19,457 nucleotides of DNA from HRBIN35 sp036741875 (GTDB lineage: Bacteria > Patescibacteriota > Minisyncoccia > UBA6257 > HR35), in contig DAINRM010000008.1 of the NCBI GenBank assembly GCA_036741875.1, positions 1 through 19,457 of the forward strand. The letters run 5' to 3'. Of the stretch, positions 1-7,305 are shown piece by piece; position 1 is the stretch's first letter, and each line of letters starts with the position of its first letter. The notes below the pieces were generated by a model. The model saw only the letters and a program-made list of their open reading frames with translations. It was not told the DNA's origin and searched no databases. The position numbers were made by a program, and so were the translations under genes.

Positions 1-598
1 TTTCTTCAACTTTATCCCAATTAATAACATTCCACCAATTTTGAACATATTCATTTCTTCTATTTTGATATTTAAGATAATAGGCATGTTCCCAAACATC
101 AAGGCCCATAATTGGGATATCACCATTCATTAGTGGACTGTCTTGATTAGACAAAGAATAAACTTTTAGTTTTTTATCTGGGGTAATCACAAGCCAAGCC
201 CAACCAGAACCAAAATGTTTAATAGCTGTTTCAGAAAATAATTTTTTAAATTCTTCAAAACTGCCAAAGTTTTTTTCAATCTCTTCTTTTAACCTTCCTT
301 TTGGTTCTCCTCCTCCATTTGGTTTCATTATTTCCCAGAAAAGTGAGTGGTTATAATGTCCTCCACCATTATTTCTTACTGTCGTTCTTATTTCTTCAGG
401 AAGCTCGTTTAAATTTTTCAAAATTTCTTCAAGTTCTAAATTATGAAATTCTGGATATTTTTCTAAAGCAGAGTTTAAATTATTAATATAACCTTGATGA
501 TGTTTAGTATGATGAATCTCCATTGTCATTTTATCAATATAAGGCTCTAAGGCTTCATAAGGATATGGAAGTAGAGGTAAAGAATAGGGGTATTTCAT
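1..598 (-). CDS. sodA: Superoxide dismutase, Mn/Fe family, C-terminus cut by window edge
   Basis: This enzyme dismutates superoxide to oxygen and hydrogen peroxide in the cytoplasm. The reading frame starts at the ATG at 598-596 and runs off the left edge after 199 codons, so only a few C-terminal residues are probably missing. It begins MKYPYSLPLLPYPYEALEPY, a typical start for the family. The four metal ligands of the family are present: His29 (in MEIHHTKHH), His84 (NHSLFW), and Asp167 and His171 (GLDVWEHAYY). Gln152 in SNQDSPLM, together with a Gly-rich stretch before NHSLFW, matches the outer-sphere pattern of Mn enzymes rather than Fe enzymes. Metal use is still an inference, because cambialistic enzymes exist. 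The gene lies 18 bp downstream of the FMN reductase gene on the same strand. It also has its own possible -10 (TATAAA, 611-606). Confidence 0.96.
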   Translation of the reverse strand, partial: MKYPYSLPLLPYPYEALEPYIDKMTMEIHHTKHHQGYINNLNSALEKYPEFHNLELEEILKNLNELPEEIRTTVRNNGGGHYNHSLFWEIMKPNGGGEPKGRLKEEIEKNFGSFEEFKKLFSETAIKHFGSGWAWLVITPDKKLKVYSLSNQDSPLMNGDIPIMGLDVWEHAYYLKYQNRRNEYVQNWWNVINWDKVEE

Positions 599-605
599 TT
601 TCAAA

Positions 606-611
606 TTTATA
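606..611 (-). promoter_or_regulatory. Possible -10 box (TATAAA) for the superoxide dismutase gene
   Basis: TATAAA reads 611 to 606 on the minus strand, inside the 18-bp gap after the FMN reductase stop. The predicted +1 is about 599, one base before the ATG. It matches the spacing seen at other unit starts here but is a weaker consensus, and read-through from the gene upstream is equally likely. Confidence 0.4.
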
Positions 612-616
612 TTAAT

Positions 617-1129
617 TTATGACCTTAATTTTTCAATATAAAATTTTAATTCTTCAAATAAATTTTTTAAATGTTCTCTATAATTTTCTTTCTCTTTTTC
701 AAAATTTTGTACATCAGAAAAATAAACTGCATTTTTAAGTGGTATCATCATAAACTCAATTAAAACAAGCCTTAAGCTTTCAACCATTCTTGCACCTCCT
801 AATTTACCAACGGAAACACCGCAAATGCCCACAGGTTTATAATTAAATTCTTCATAAAATTCATCAAGAAAAAGTTTTAATTCTCCAGGAAAAGAATGAT
901 TATATTCTGGAGCAACAATTATAAGGCCATCCACACTATTTAAAATTTCTGACATTTTCTTTCTTTTTTCGTCATCCATACCACCTGTCCATGGTTTATC
1001 AAGCCAATCTTTAATCTTTATATATTCAACTTCAAAACCAAAATTTTTTGCAGATTCAAAAACAAATTCAGCAACTTTTATTGAATTCGCTCCTTCTCTT
1101 CCTGTTCCTAAGATTAAAGCTATTCTCAT
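617..1129 (-). CDS. NAD(P)H-dependent FMN reductase, flavodoxin-like fold
   Basis: This 170-residue protein belongs to the NADPH-dependent FMN reductase family, small cytoplasmic flavoproteins that pass electrons from NAD(P)H through FMN to flavins, quinones or similar acceptors. The N-terminal LILGTGREGANSIKVA (about residues 5-20) is the loop that binds the FMN phosphate. APEYNHSFPGELKLFLDE (about 74-91) is the family signature that packs against the flavin. GVSVGKLGGARMVESLR follows at about 105-121. The length is normal for the family. The physiological acceptor cannot be read from sequence. It heads the unit with superoxide dismutase, so a role in oxygen or redox defence is plausible but inferred. 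A TATAAT at 1145-1140 places the predicted transcript start only 4 nt before the ATG. Confidence 0.9.
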   Translation of the reverse strand: MRIALILGTGREGANSIKVAEFVFESAKNFGFEVEYIKIKDWLDKPWTGGMDDEKRKKMSEILNSVDGLIIVAPEYNHSFPGELKLFLDEFYEEFNYKPVGICGVSVGKLGGARMVESLRLVLIEFMMIPLKNAVYFSDVQNFEKEKENYREHLKNLFEELKFYIEKLRS

Positions 1130-1139
1130 AGTTTTTAAA

Positions 1140-1145
1140 ATTATA
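1140..1145 (-). promoter_or_regulatory. -10 box (TATAAT) of the FMN reductase - SOD unit
   Basis: A perfect TATAAT reads 1145 to 1140 on the minus strand. The predicted +1 is at about 1133, four bases before the ATG at 1129, so the mRNA should be nearly leaderless. No convincing -35 element is visible in the A/T-rich sequence behind it. Confidence 0.65.
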
Positions 1146-1204
1146 AATCAAAATTAAAAAAATAATATAAAATTTGGTAAAAATTATAAACCTAAAGAAT
1201 GTTT

Positions 1205-1525
1205 TTATATTAAGCCTTCTTTTTTAAGTTCTTCGATAATTTCTTGAGGTATAGGATTTGATTTTGGACTTATACCTGGATATCTCCATGCAGAAATTAT
1301 TTTTATTAAATCTTTATCTTTTTGAATCATCAGCCAAATTTCTTGTTTCCAAGTTTTTCTTTTGCTATCTTTTTTTATTTTAGCAGGTTGCATCAAAGCT
1401 ATAGTATTGGGTGCTATTCCTTCTTCGATGCGATATGGTTTAAGAAGCACTCTTTTAAGTCTTTGTTTAGAAAGATTATAAAATTTAATTTTTTTCTCAG
1501 AATGTTTAGTCCAATGAAGTTTCAT
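1205..1525 (-). CDS. Small conserved hypothetical protein (DUF4258-like)
   Basis: This 106-residue basic protein has an N-terminal WTKHSEKKIKFYNLSKQRLK segment and a central IWLMIQKDKDLIKIISAWRYPG segment. From memory, small proteins with this layout occur widely in Patescibacteria and resemble the DUF4258 family, which is sometimes linked to the RelE/BrnT toxin fold. That link is weak and I assign no function. No small antitoxin gene sits beside it. The ATG at 1525 lies 17 nt after the 3' end of tRNA-Phe on the same strand, with no Shine-Dalgarno motif and no good -10 box, so it is probably co-transcribed with the tRNA. It ends 75 bp before the FMN reductase start. Confidence 0.7.
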   Translation of the reverse strand: MKLHWTKHSEKKIKFYNLSKQRLKRVLLKPYRIEEGIAPNTIALMQPAKIKKDSKRKTWKQEIWLMIQKDKDLIKIISAWRYPGISPKSNPIPQEIIEELKKEGLI

Positions 1526-1542
1526 TTAGGTTTTAGCCTTTG

Positions 1543-1614
1543 TGCCGCGGGAGGGAATCGAACCCCCGACGCGTGGCTCTTCAGGCCACCGCTCTACCAC
1601 TGAGCTACCGCGGC
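1543..1614 (-). tRNA. tRNA-Phe (anticodon GAA)
   Basis: The gene folds into a standard 72-nt cloverleaf. The acceptor stem is GCCGCGG (1614-1608) with CCGCGGC (1550-1544). The D arm is GCTC/GAGC, the anticodon stem is GTGGC/GCCAC with loop CTGAAGA (anticodon GAA), the variable loop is GCGTC, and the T arm is GGGGG-TTCGATT-CCCTC. The discriminator is A and no CCA is encoded. By hand count it is about 69% G+C. A TATAAT with extended TG lies just upstream, and the predicted 5' leader is about 4 nt. Confidence 0.97.
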
Positions 1615-1624
1615 TTATATTTTA

Positions 1625-1630
1625 ATTATA
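1625..1630 (-). promoter_or_regulatory. Extended -10 promoter (TGTTATAAT) of tRNA-Phe
   Basis: TATAAT reads 1630 to 1625 on the minus strand and is preceded by TGT, an extended -10. The predicted +1 at about 1618 is 4 nt before the tRNA 5' end. It sits in the 23-bp gap after secA. Confidence 0.65.
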
Positions 1631-1637
1631 ACAAATT

Positions 1638-4184
1638 TCAAATCATCTTTACCTCTTCTTTTTTCTTTTCTCTTAGTTTTTTCATGTTTTCTTGATGTTC
1701 AGGGGTATTAAGTAAACCACATTTTTTATATTTCTTTCCTGAACCACACGGACAGGGATCGTTTCTACCAATTTTAGGAGTTTCTTTTTTAATTTCGATA
1801 TTCATAAATATTTGAAAGAAGTAATTAATTAAAGCTTGATGGAAATTTAAAAAAGCTTTATAAGCTTCTTCTTTAAATACTACTAAGGGGTCTTTTTGGC
1901 CATAAGCTTGAAATTGTGAAGATTCTTGCAAATGTTCAAGAAAGTGAAGGTGTTCTATCCAGAGAAAATCGTAAATTCTTAAAAGTATTTGTTTAACCAT
2001 TTCATAGAAGTTTTCTTCTGCTTCTTCTTTAAGGAAATTTAATTTTTCAAAGAATCTTTTTTTAATTTCTTCTTTATCGCTCGTTTTAAAAACAAAATTT
2101 AAAACATCATCAGAAGCGTTATTTAAAAGCTTTTCAAAATTATCTAAAACAAAATTTTCAAAATCTATTAATCCTAAAAGAACCTGTTTTCTTTCATTAT
2201 AAATTTTTTCTCTTTGGGCATTGATAACTGTGTCATATTCAAGTAATCTTTTTCTAATATCAAGATTGTGTCCCTCTATCTTTTTTTGAACCTCCTCTAT
2301 AGTTTTAGAAGCTAGTTCTCTAAATTTCAAAAGAAGAGGATGATCAAAATCAACTTCTTCAAAAAACTCCTTATCTTTATCAATACCTAGTTTTTCTAAA
2401 AGACTTATAAATTCATCACTACCAAACATTCTCAGAAGATCATCTTCTAAAGATACAAAAAATTGAGTTTCTCCAGGATCACCTTGTCTTCCTGATCGAC
2501 CACGAAGCTGATTGTCTATTCTTCTAGCTTCATGTCTTTCTGTACCTATGACAAAAAGTCCACCTAATTTTTTAACCTTTTCATACTCTTCAGGATCTTG
2601 AGGATTGCCTCCAAGTAAGATATCTACCCCTCTTCCAGCCATATTAGTTGCTACTGTAACTGCTTTTAACTTACCTGCTTGAGCAATAATAGCTCCTTCT
2701 TCTTCGTGATTTTTAGCGTTTAAAACTTTATGAGGAATACCAGCTTCGGTAAGCATTTTTGAAAGTTTTTCATTGTTTTCAATAGAAGTAGTACCTACAA
2801 GAACAGGTCTTCCGATTTCATAAAGCTCTTTAATTTTATTAACTACTGCTTTCCATTTTGCTTTTTGAGTGATAAAAATTTTATCAGGGTGATCAATTCT
2901 AATACATGGTTTGTTTGGAGGTATTCTCACAACTTCCAAATTGTAAACTTGTTTAAACTCTTCTCTTGAAGTCCAAGCGGTACCTGTCATACCAGCTATT
3001 TTTTTATATTTCTTAAAAAAGTTTTGAATAGTGATCGTAGCTTGAGTTCTCATTTCTGGCCTTACTGGTACTCCTTCTTTAGCCTCAATAGCTTGATGAA
3101 GACCTCCTGACCATCTTCTTCCATACATAAGTCTTCCAGTAAATTCATCCACAATAATTACCTCATAGTCTTTAACAATATAATCTTTATCTCGGTGGTA
3201 AAGATAGTTAGCAATCAAAGCTTGTTCAATGTGGTGAGCTGCTCTTAAATCAATTACCTCATAAGGATTGTAACCTAAAAATTTTTGTATTTTATTTAAG
3301 CCTTCTTCAGTAAGAAAAACTTTTCTTGTTTTTTCTTCTAAAGTAAAATCTATATCCTTCTGTAGAGATTTAGCCAACTTATCGTAAAAATAATAAAGAC
3401 TCACATCCTCGATTTGATAAGCTCCTATAAGAAGCGGTGTTTTTGCTTCATCAATTAAAATGCTATCAACCTCATCGATAATAGCATAATTAAGATCTTT
3501 GACTTGAACAATATGATCAGGATGAATAGCCAAATTGTCTCTTAAATAGTCAAAACCAAATTCGCTATTAGTACCATAAACAATATCGGCTAAATAAGCC
3601 TCTTTTCTAGAAATAGGTTTTAAATATTGATGAAAAACTTTAAAAGTTCCTAAAACATCTCTTTTTTTATCTTCTTCTGAAGGAACAAAAGTTGGATCGT
3701 AAACAAAGCTTCTATTTTCACTAACAATACAAGCAACATTAAGACCTAAAAAATGATAAATCTGCCCCATCCAAACAGTATCTCTTTGAGCTAAATAATC
3801 ATTAACGGTAACAATATGAACACCTTGACCTGTTAAAGCATTAAGGTAAGCAGGCAAAGTAGCGGTAATAGTTTTACCCTCACCTGTCATCATTTCTATC
3901 ACCATTCCTTTGTGAAGACCAATACCGCCCAAGAGCTGAACATCAAAATGTCTTTGGCCTAAGGTTCTTTTAGCTGCTTCTCTTACGGCAGCAAAAGCTT
4001 CGGGTAAGATTTTATCTAAACTTTCACCATTTTTTATTCTTTCTTTAAATTCAAAGGTTTTGTTTTTCAAATCATCATGAGAAAGCTTTTCAAAGTCTTT
4101 TTCCAACAAGTTAATTTTTTCTACAATAGGTTTCCATTCATCAATATAGTCTCTGAAAAGAAAAGAGAAAATCTTTTTAATCAT
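1638..4184 (-). CDS. secA: Preprotein translocase ATPase SecA
   Basis: SecA is the motor ATPase that pushes unfolded preproteins through the SecYEG channel at the inner membrane. The 848-residue protein is slightly shorter than the E. coli protein (about 900). It shows the Walker A motif MMTGEGKT at 98-105, the DEVD Walker B box at 237-240, the VYGTNSEFGFDYLRDN helicase block at 202-217, and the GTTSIE, TNMAGRG and RGRSGRQGDPG motifs of the second nucleotide-binding fold. A segment near residues 155-192 looks like the insertion common in CPR SecA proteins. The C-terminal tail has the SecB/lipid-binding zinc motif beginning RNDPCPCGSGKKYKKC, but the fourth ligand position (normally His or Cys) is Gly. 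It starts 2 bp after rplU and ends 23 bp before tRNA-Phe, as the last gene of the murG unit. Confidence 0.98.
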   Translation of the reverse strand: MIKKIFSFLFRDYIDEWKPIVEKINLLEKDFEKLSHDDLKNKTFEFKERIKNGESLDKILPEAFAAVREAAKRTLGQRHFDVQLLGGIGLHKGMVIEMMTGEGKTITATLPAYLNALTGQGVHIVTVNDYLAQRDTVWMGQIYHFLGLNVACIVSENRSFVYDPTFVPSEEDKKRDVLGTFKVFHQYLKPISRKEAYLADIVYGTNSEFGFDYLRDNLAIHPDHIVQVKDLNYAIIDEVDSILIDEAKTPLLIGAYQIEDVSLYYFYDKLAKSLQKDIDFTLEEKTRKVFLTEEGLNKIQKFLGYNPYEVIDLRAAHHIEQALIANYLYHRDKDYIVKDYEVIIVDEFTGRLMYGRRWSGGLHQAIEAKEGVPVRPEMRTQATITIQNFFKKYKKIAGMTGTAWTSREEFKQVYNLEVVRIPPNKPCIRIDHPDKIFITQKAKWKAVVNKIKELYEIGRPVLVGTTSIENNEKLSKMLTEAGIPHKVLNAKNHEEEGAIIAQAGKLKAVTVATNMAGRGVDILLGGNPQDPEEYEKVKKLGGLFVIGTERHEARRIDNQLRGRSGRQGDPGETQFFVSLEDDLLRMFGSDEFISLLEKLGIDKDKEFFEEVDFDHPLLLKFRELASKTIEEVQKKIEGHNLDIRKRLLEYDTVINAQREKIYNERKQVLLGLIDFENFVLDNFEKLLNNASDDVLNFVFKTSDKEEIKKRFFEKLNFLKEEAEENFYEMVKQILLRIYDFLWIEHLHFLEHLQESSQFQAYGQKDPLVVFKEEAYKAFLNFHQALINYFFQIFMNIEIKKETPKIGRNDPCPCGSGKKYKKCGLLNTPEHQENMKKLREKKKEEVKMI

Positions 4185-4186
4185 TA

Positions 4187-4507
4187 TTAGGCTTCGATTT
4201 TTTCAATTTTAACAATCCACATTTCTTTTTTATAACCCTTCTTTTTTCTATATCTTGTTTTAGCTTTATATTTCCAAACAAGAATTTTTACTTTTTTCTT
4301 TTTTATTAATGTGCCTTCTATTTTTACTTTTTTAATTTCGTCTTTGTTTAAAAAAATTTTTTCTCCATCAGAAAAAAACAAAACATCTTCAAATTGAACT
4401 TTATCGCCTTCTTCTTTATTTAAATTTTTAATTTTCTCAATGGTTATCTGACTTCCTTCTTTTATTAAATATTGCTTACCTCCTGTTTGAATAATAGCTA
4501 TCTTCAT
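4187..4507 (-). CDS. rplU: 50S ribosomal protein L21 (bL21)
   Basis: bL21 is a component of the large ribosomal subunit that binds 23S rRNA. The 106-residue protein starts MKIAIIQTGGKQYLIKEGSQ, the family's N-terminal signature, and has the usual length. The C-terminal KTRYRKKKGYKKEMWIVKI segment matches the conserved basic RxxGHR-like region, here with YRKKKGYK. In many bacteria L21 is followed by rpmA (L27). Here the next gene, 2 bp downstream, is secA. It starts 2 bp after the preceding small membrane protein gene, with no Shine-Dalgarno motif, so it depends on transcription from murG or on an internal promoter that I cannot see. Confidence 0.96.
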   Translation of the reverse strand: MKIAIIQTGGKQYLIKEGSQITIEKIKNLNKEEGDKVQFEDVLFFSDGEKIFLNKDEIKKVKIEGTLIKKKKVKILVWKYKAKTRYRKKKGYKKEMWIVKIEKIEA

Positions 4508-4509
4508 TT

Positions 4510-4803
4510 TTAGTAAAAATTAAAAAAATAGACCTTTAAAGCTATGATAAGGTGAAAAAAAATAAAGACATAAATTATTTTACCAAAAAATTCTTTATTT
4601 AAAAAGAGAAGAAATAAATTTAAAAATTGAAGAAAATAAAGAAAAAGAATAAAAAAATATAAGCGAGATGTTGGTAAAATAAGTTCGTCTGATTTACTTT
4701 TAAAGATAACAAGATAAGTTTCTCCTTGAAAAAAAATAAAGATCCAAATCAAAAGAGGTAGAAAAAAATAAACGATAAAAATAAAATTTCTAAAAAGTTT
4801 CAT
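4510..4803 (-). CDS. Small Phe-rich integral membrane protein, unknown function
   Basis: I do not recognise this 97-residue protein. About 24 of its 97 residues are Phe, and three hydrophobic segments are visible at about 7-27, 48-70 and 75-93. A short polar stretch (KSKSDELILPTS) separates the first two, so three membrane-spanning helices are likely. Its ATG (4803-4801) overlaps the murG stop codon in an ATGA arrangement, which indicates translational coupling to murG. It ends 2 bp before rplU. The tight packing between two essential genes supports a real gene. An accessory role in the envelope is only a guess from the coupling. Confidence 0.75.
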   Translation of the reverse strand: MKLFRNFIFIVYFFLPLLIWIFIFFQGETYLVIFKSKSDELILPTSRLYFFILFLYFLQFLNLFLLFLNKEFFGKIIYVFIFFHLIIALKVYFFNFY

Positions 4804-5945
4804 CCTCTTCTAGCTAAAATAATTAATTCTTCTGCCAATTTTTTAGCTGAGCCTGGTTTATAAAATTTTAGGGCGGATTCTTTCATTTTTTCTTTAATTT
4901 CTTCTTTTGTTAATATTTCTTTAATGTAAAACAAAAGTAGGTGGGGGTTAGCATTTTTTTCCTCTAAAAAATAAGCAGCTCCTGTTTTTGAATAAATAAA
5001 AGCGTTTTCTTTTTGATGCTCGCCAACAACTTCTTCTGAAATAGGAATTAAAATGCTAGGTTTTCCTAAAGCAGAGATTTCAAAAATTGTTCCCGAACCA
5101 GCTCTAGAAATGATAAGATCAGAGATTTTCATAAGAATAAGCAAATCTTCATTTTTCAAAAATGGAAAGGCTTTATAATTTTTTTCTCTCAAAGGAAGAG
5201 ACATTCTTATTTTTCCTAAAGCAAAACTGTATGTTTCTTGAAAGAATTTTTTTCCTGTAAGATGGACTACTTGAGAAAATTTTAAAAGCTCTGGAAGGCA
5301 TTCAATTATAAGATCATTTAAAAATTGAGAACCCTGAGATCCTCCCAAAATCAAAATAATATACTCATTTGGGTTTAAATCAAATCTTTGATAATCTTCT
5401 TGAGAAATGGGTGTATAAATTATTCTTTCATCAATAGGCTGACCTACAATTAAAGTTTCTTTATTTTTAAAAAATCTTTTAGCAGACTCAAAAGCCAAAG
5501 CAACCTTGTTAGCAAATTTAGAAGAAACCATATTTGTCCAACCAGGGATACTATCTGAATCATGTATTAAAATAGGTATCCCAAAAAGCCAAGAAACAAA
5601 AATAGGAGGAAAGGCGCTTGTTCCTCCCTTAGAAAATAAAACATCGGGCATAATTTTAAAGAGATAAATAAAACTTAAAAAGAAAGCTAAGGGCATTTTA
5701 ATAAAAATGTCTATGAAGTTTTCAACAGAAAAATATCTTCTAATTTTAAAACTTGGTAAAAGATAGATTTTAACGCCCTCTTCTTCAAAAGTTTTTTTAT
5801 CTAACGGTTCTACTCCTACATAAAAATACTTTAAATTTAAATTTCTTTCTTGAGCTATTTTTTTAAGTTCTCTCAATGTAAAAAGTAAAGGGTAAAAATG
5901 TCCCCCCGTAGAACCACCTGTAAAACATATTCTAATTTCTTCCAT
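4800..5945 (-). CDS. murG: UDP-GlcNAc : lipid I GlcNAc transferase MurG
   Basis: MurG adds GlcNAc to lipid I to make lipid II, the last membrane-bound precursor of peptidoglycan, on the inner face of the cytoplasmic membrane. The 381-residue GT28 protein has the N-terminal lipid-acceptor loop GGSTGGH (10-16), ILIHDSDSIPGWTN (about 125-138, replacing the more usual HEQN-type motif), GGSQGS (201-206) and the UDP-GlcNAc-binding block SRAGSGTIFEISALGKPS (280-297), followed by GEHQKENA (308-315). Its stop codon overlaps the ATG of the small membrane gene. The start is supported by a TATAAT at 5959-5954, which places the predicted +1 two bases before the ATG. It is divergent from a sugar transferase gene across 46 bp. 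Confidence 0.96.
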   Translation of the reverse strand: MEEIRICFTGGSTGGHFYPLLFTLRELKKIAQERNLNLKYFYVGVEPLDKKTFEEEGVKIYLLPSFKIRRYFSVENFIDIFIKMPLAFFLSFIYLFKIMPDVLFSKGGTSAFPPIFVSWLFGIPILIHDSDSIPGWTNMVSSKFANKVALAFESAKRFFKNKETLIVGQPIDERIIYTPISQEDYQRFDLNPNEYIILILGGSQGSQFLNDLIIECLPELLKFSQVVHLTGKKFFQETYSFALGKIRMSLPLREKNYKAFPFLKNEDLLILMKISDLIISRAGSGTIFEISALGKPSILIPISEEVVGEHQKENAFIYSKTGAAYFLEEKNANPHLLLFYIKEILTKEEIKEKMKESALKFYKPGSAKKLAEELIILARRG

Positions 5946-5953
5946 TTTTTAAA

Positions 5954-5959
5954 ATTATA
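5954..5959 (-). promoter_or_regulatory. -10 box (TATAAT) of the murG unit
   Basis: A perfect TATAAT reads 5959 to 5954 on the minus strand. The predicted +1 is about 5947, two bases before the murG ATG. No clear -35 is visible. It lies 13 bp from the oppositely oriented -10 of the sugar transferase gene. Confidence 0.65.
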
Positions 5960-5972
5960 AACTCTTTTTTTG

Positions 5973-5978
5973 TATAAT
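5973..5978 (+). promoter_or_regulatory. -10 box (TATAAT) of the sugar transferase gene
   Basis: A perfect TATAAT at 5973-5978 predicts +1 at about 5985, seven bases before the ATG at 5992. There is no Shine-Dalgarno motif in so short a leader and no clear -35. Confidence 0.6.
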
Positions 5979-5991
5979 TAAATTAAACTTC

Positions 5992-7305
5992 ATGAGTATT
6001 AAAACTAAGAATTTATTTTTTATATTGGCGGATTTTTTGACTTTTTATTCTTCTTTATTTTTAGCTCTTTTAATAAGACATTCGGTTCACTTTAATTTAG
6101 AAATTTTTAAAATTCATATCTTTCCTTTTTTAATTATTTTTCTTTTATGGTTTCTTATTTTCTATATTTTTGATCTCTATGATTTCAAAAAAATAAGTTT
6201 TTTAAAAGAGTATTCAGAAAACTATTTTTGGGCTCTTTTTATTTCTCTTTTTGCTACTATTTTAATTTTTTATTTAATTCCTCTTTTTAAAATCTCACCT
6301 AAAACTCTTCTTTTAATTTTTATTATCATTTTCATTCCTTTAAACTTAGAAATAAGAAATTTAATTTTAGAAAAAATTTCTTCAAAAACATCTAAAACTC
6401 TTATTCTTATAGGAAATACAAAAGAAGTTGATGAGATTGAAAATTATTTAAATTTTCACAAATCATTAGGTTTTAAAAAAATAATCAAATATAAAAGAAT
6501 AGGAGAATTGGTTGAAAATGATTTTGATTATTTAGTTATTTCAGATTCTATTTTGAAAAATGTTGAAATGCCACAGAGTCTTATTAATAAATTTTTAGAA
6601 GGAAAATATATTTTCAGCTCCTCTGTTTTTATAGAAAATTTTTTAAATAAAGTTTCCTTAGAAAATTTAACTGAAGAATGGTTTTTAAAAAATGTTTTAA
6701 ATAAAGATGAACTCTATGAAATAATTAAAAGAATTTTAGATATTATCATCGCCACTTTTTCACTAATTTTAAGCTTACCACTTTGGCCTTTTATTATTTT
6801 AGGAATAAAAATCTCCTCGCCGGGGCCTATATTTTTTAAAGATTTAAGAGTTGGTAAAGGAGAAAAAACATTTTATCTTTATAAATTTAGAACTATGCAC
6901 TCTGCCGATTATAAAAATCCAGAAAATGAAAATGTTTTTGGAGTAAAAGAAGGTGATAAAAGAATTTTTTGGTTCGGCAAAATTTTAAGAAAGTTACATT
7001 TAGATGAACTTCCTCAAGCTTTTAATGTTCTTAAAGGCGAGATAAGTATTGTTGGACCAAGACCTGATTCAAAACCTTATTATGATTTTCTTAAAAATAA
7101 AATTTATTTTTACAGACTAAGAACTTTAATTAAACCAGGAATTACTGGTTGGGCTCAAATAAATGGAAAAACTGGAGATTCATTAGAAGAAGCAAAAGAA
7201 AGATTAGAATATGATTTGTATTATTTTAAAAACAGAAACCTTATTTTAGATTTACTAATAATTTTAAGAACATTAAAAATTGTTTTAACCTTTTGGGGAA
7301 AATAA
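5992..7305 (+). CDS. Polyprenyl-phosphate sugar-1-phosphate transferase (bacterial sugar transferase family)
   Basis: Members of this family move a sugar 1-phosphate from a nucleotide sugar onto undecaprenyl phosphate, the first step in building a surface polysaccharide or glycoprotein glycan. The 437-residue protein has four hydrophobic segments in residues about 8-125, a poorly conserved middle domain, and a C-terminal catalytic domain. That domain begins at KRILDIIIATFSL (about 246) and contains SSPGPIFFKDLRVG (265-278), YKFRTMH (287-293), LHLDELPQ (325-332) and SIVGPRP (342-348). This is the polyisoprenyl-phosphate hexose-1-phosphate transferase layout (WbaP/WcaJ-like), but the sugar cannot be read from sequence. 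It is divergent from murG. Its last 21 bp overlap the 3' end of the epimerase gene on the other strand. The flippase at 10254-11537 and that epimerase are plausible partners. Confidence 0.93.
   Translation: MSIKTKNLFFILADFLTFYSSLFLALLIRHSVHFNLEIFKIHIFPFLIIFLLWFLIFYIFDLYDFKKISFLKEYSENYFWALFISLFATILIFYLIPLFKISPKTLLLIFIIIFIPLNLEIRNLILEKISSKTSKTLILIGNTKEVDEIENYLNFHKSLGFKKIIKYKRIGELVENDFDYLVISDSILKNVEMPQSLINKFLEGKYIFSSSVFIENFLNKVSLENLTEEWFLKNVLNKDELYEIIKRILDIIIATFSLILSLPLWPFIILGIKISSPGPIFFKDLRVGKGEKTFYLYKFRTMHSADYKNPENENVFGVKEGDKRIFWFGKILRKLHLDELPQAFNVLKGEISIVGPRPDSKPYYDFLKNKIYFYRLRTLIKPGITGWAQINGKTGDSLEEAKERLEYDLYYFKNRNLILDLLIILRTLKIVLTFWGK

Noticed and set aside
301..486. Plus-strand open frame of 61 codons
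   Set aside because: It lies wholly inside the superoxide dismutase gene on the other strand and has low-complexity hydrophobic composition.
1205..1525. Toxin of a toxin-antitoxin pair
   Set aside because: There is no adjacent antitoxin-like gene, and the similarity to DUF4258/RelE-type folds is only general.
1322..1603. Plus-strand open frame of 93 codons
   Set aside because: It is antisense to the small hypothetical gene and runs through tRNA-Phe, whose structure explains the sequence.
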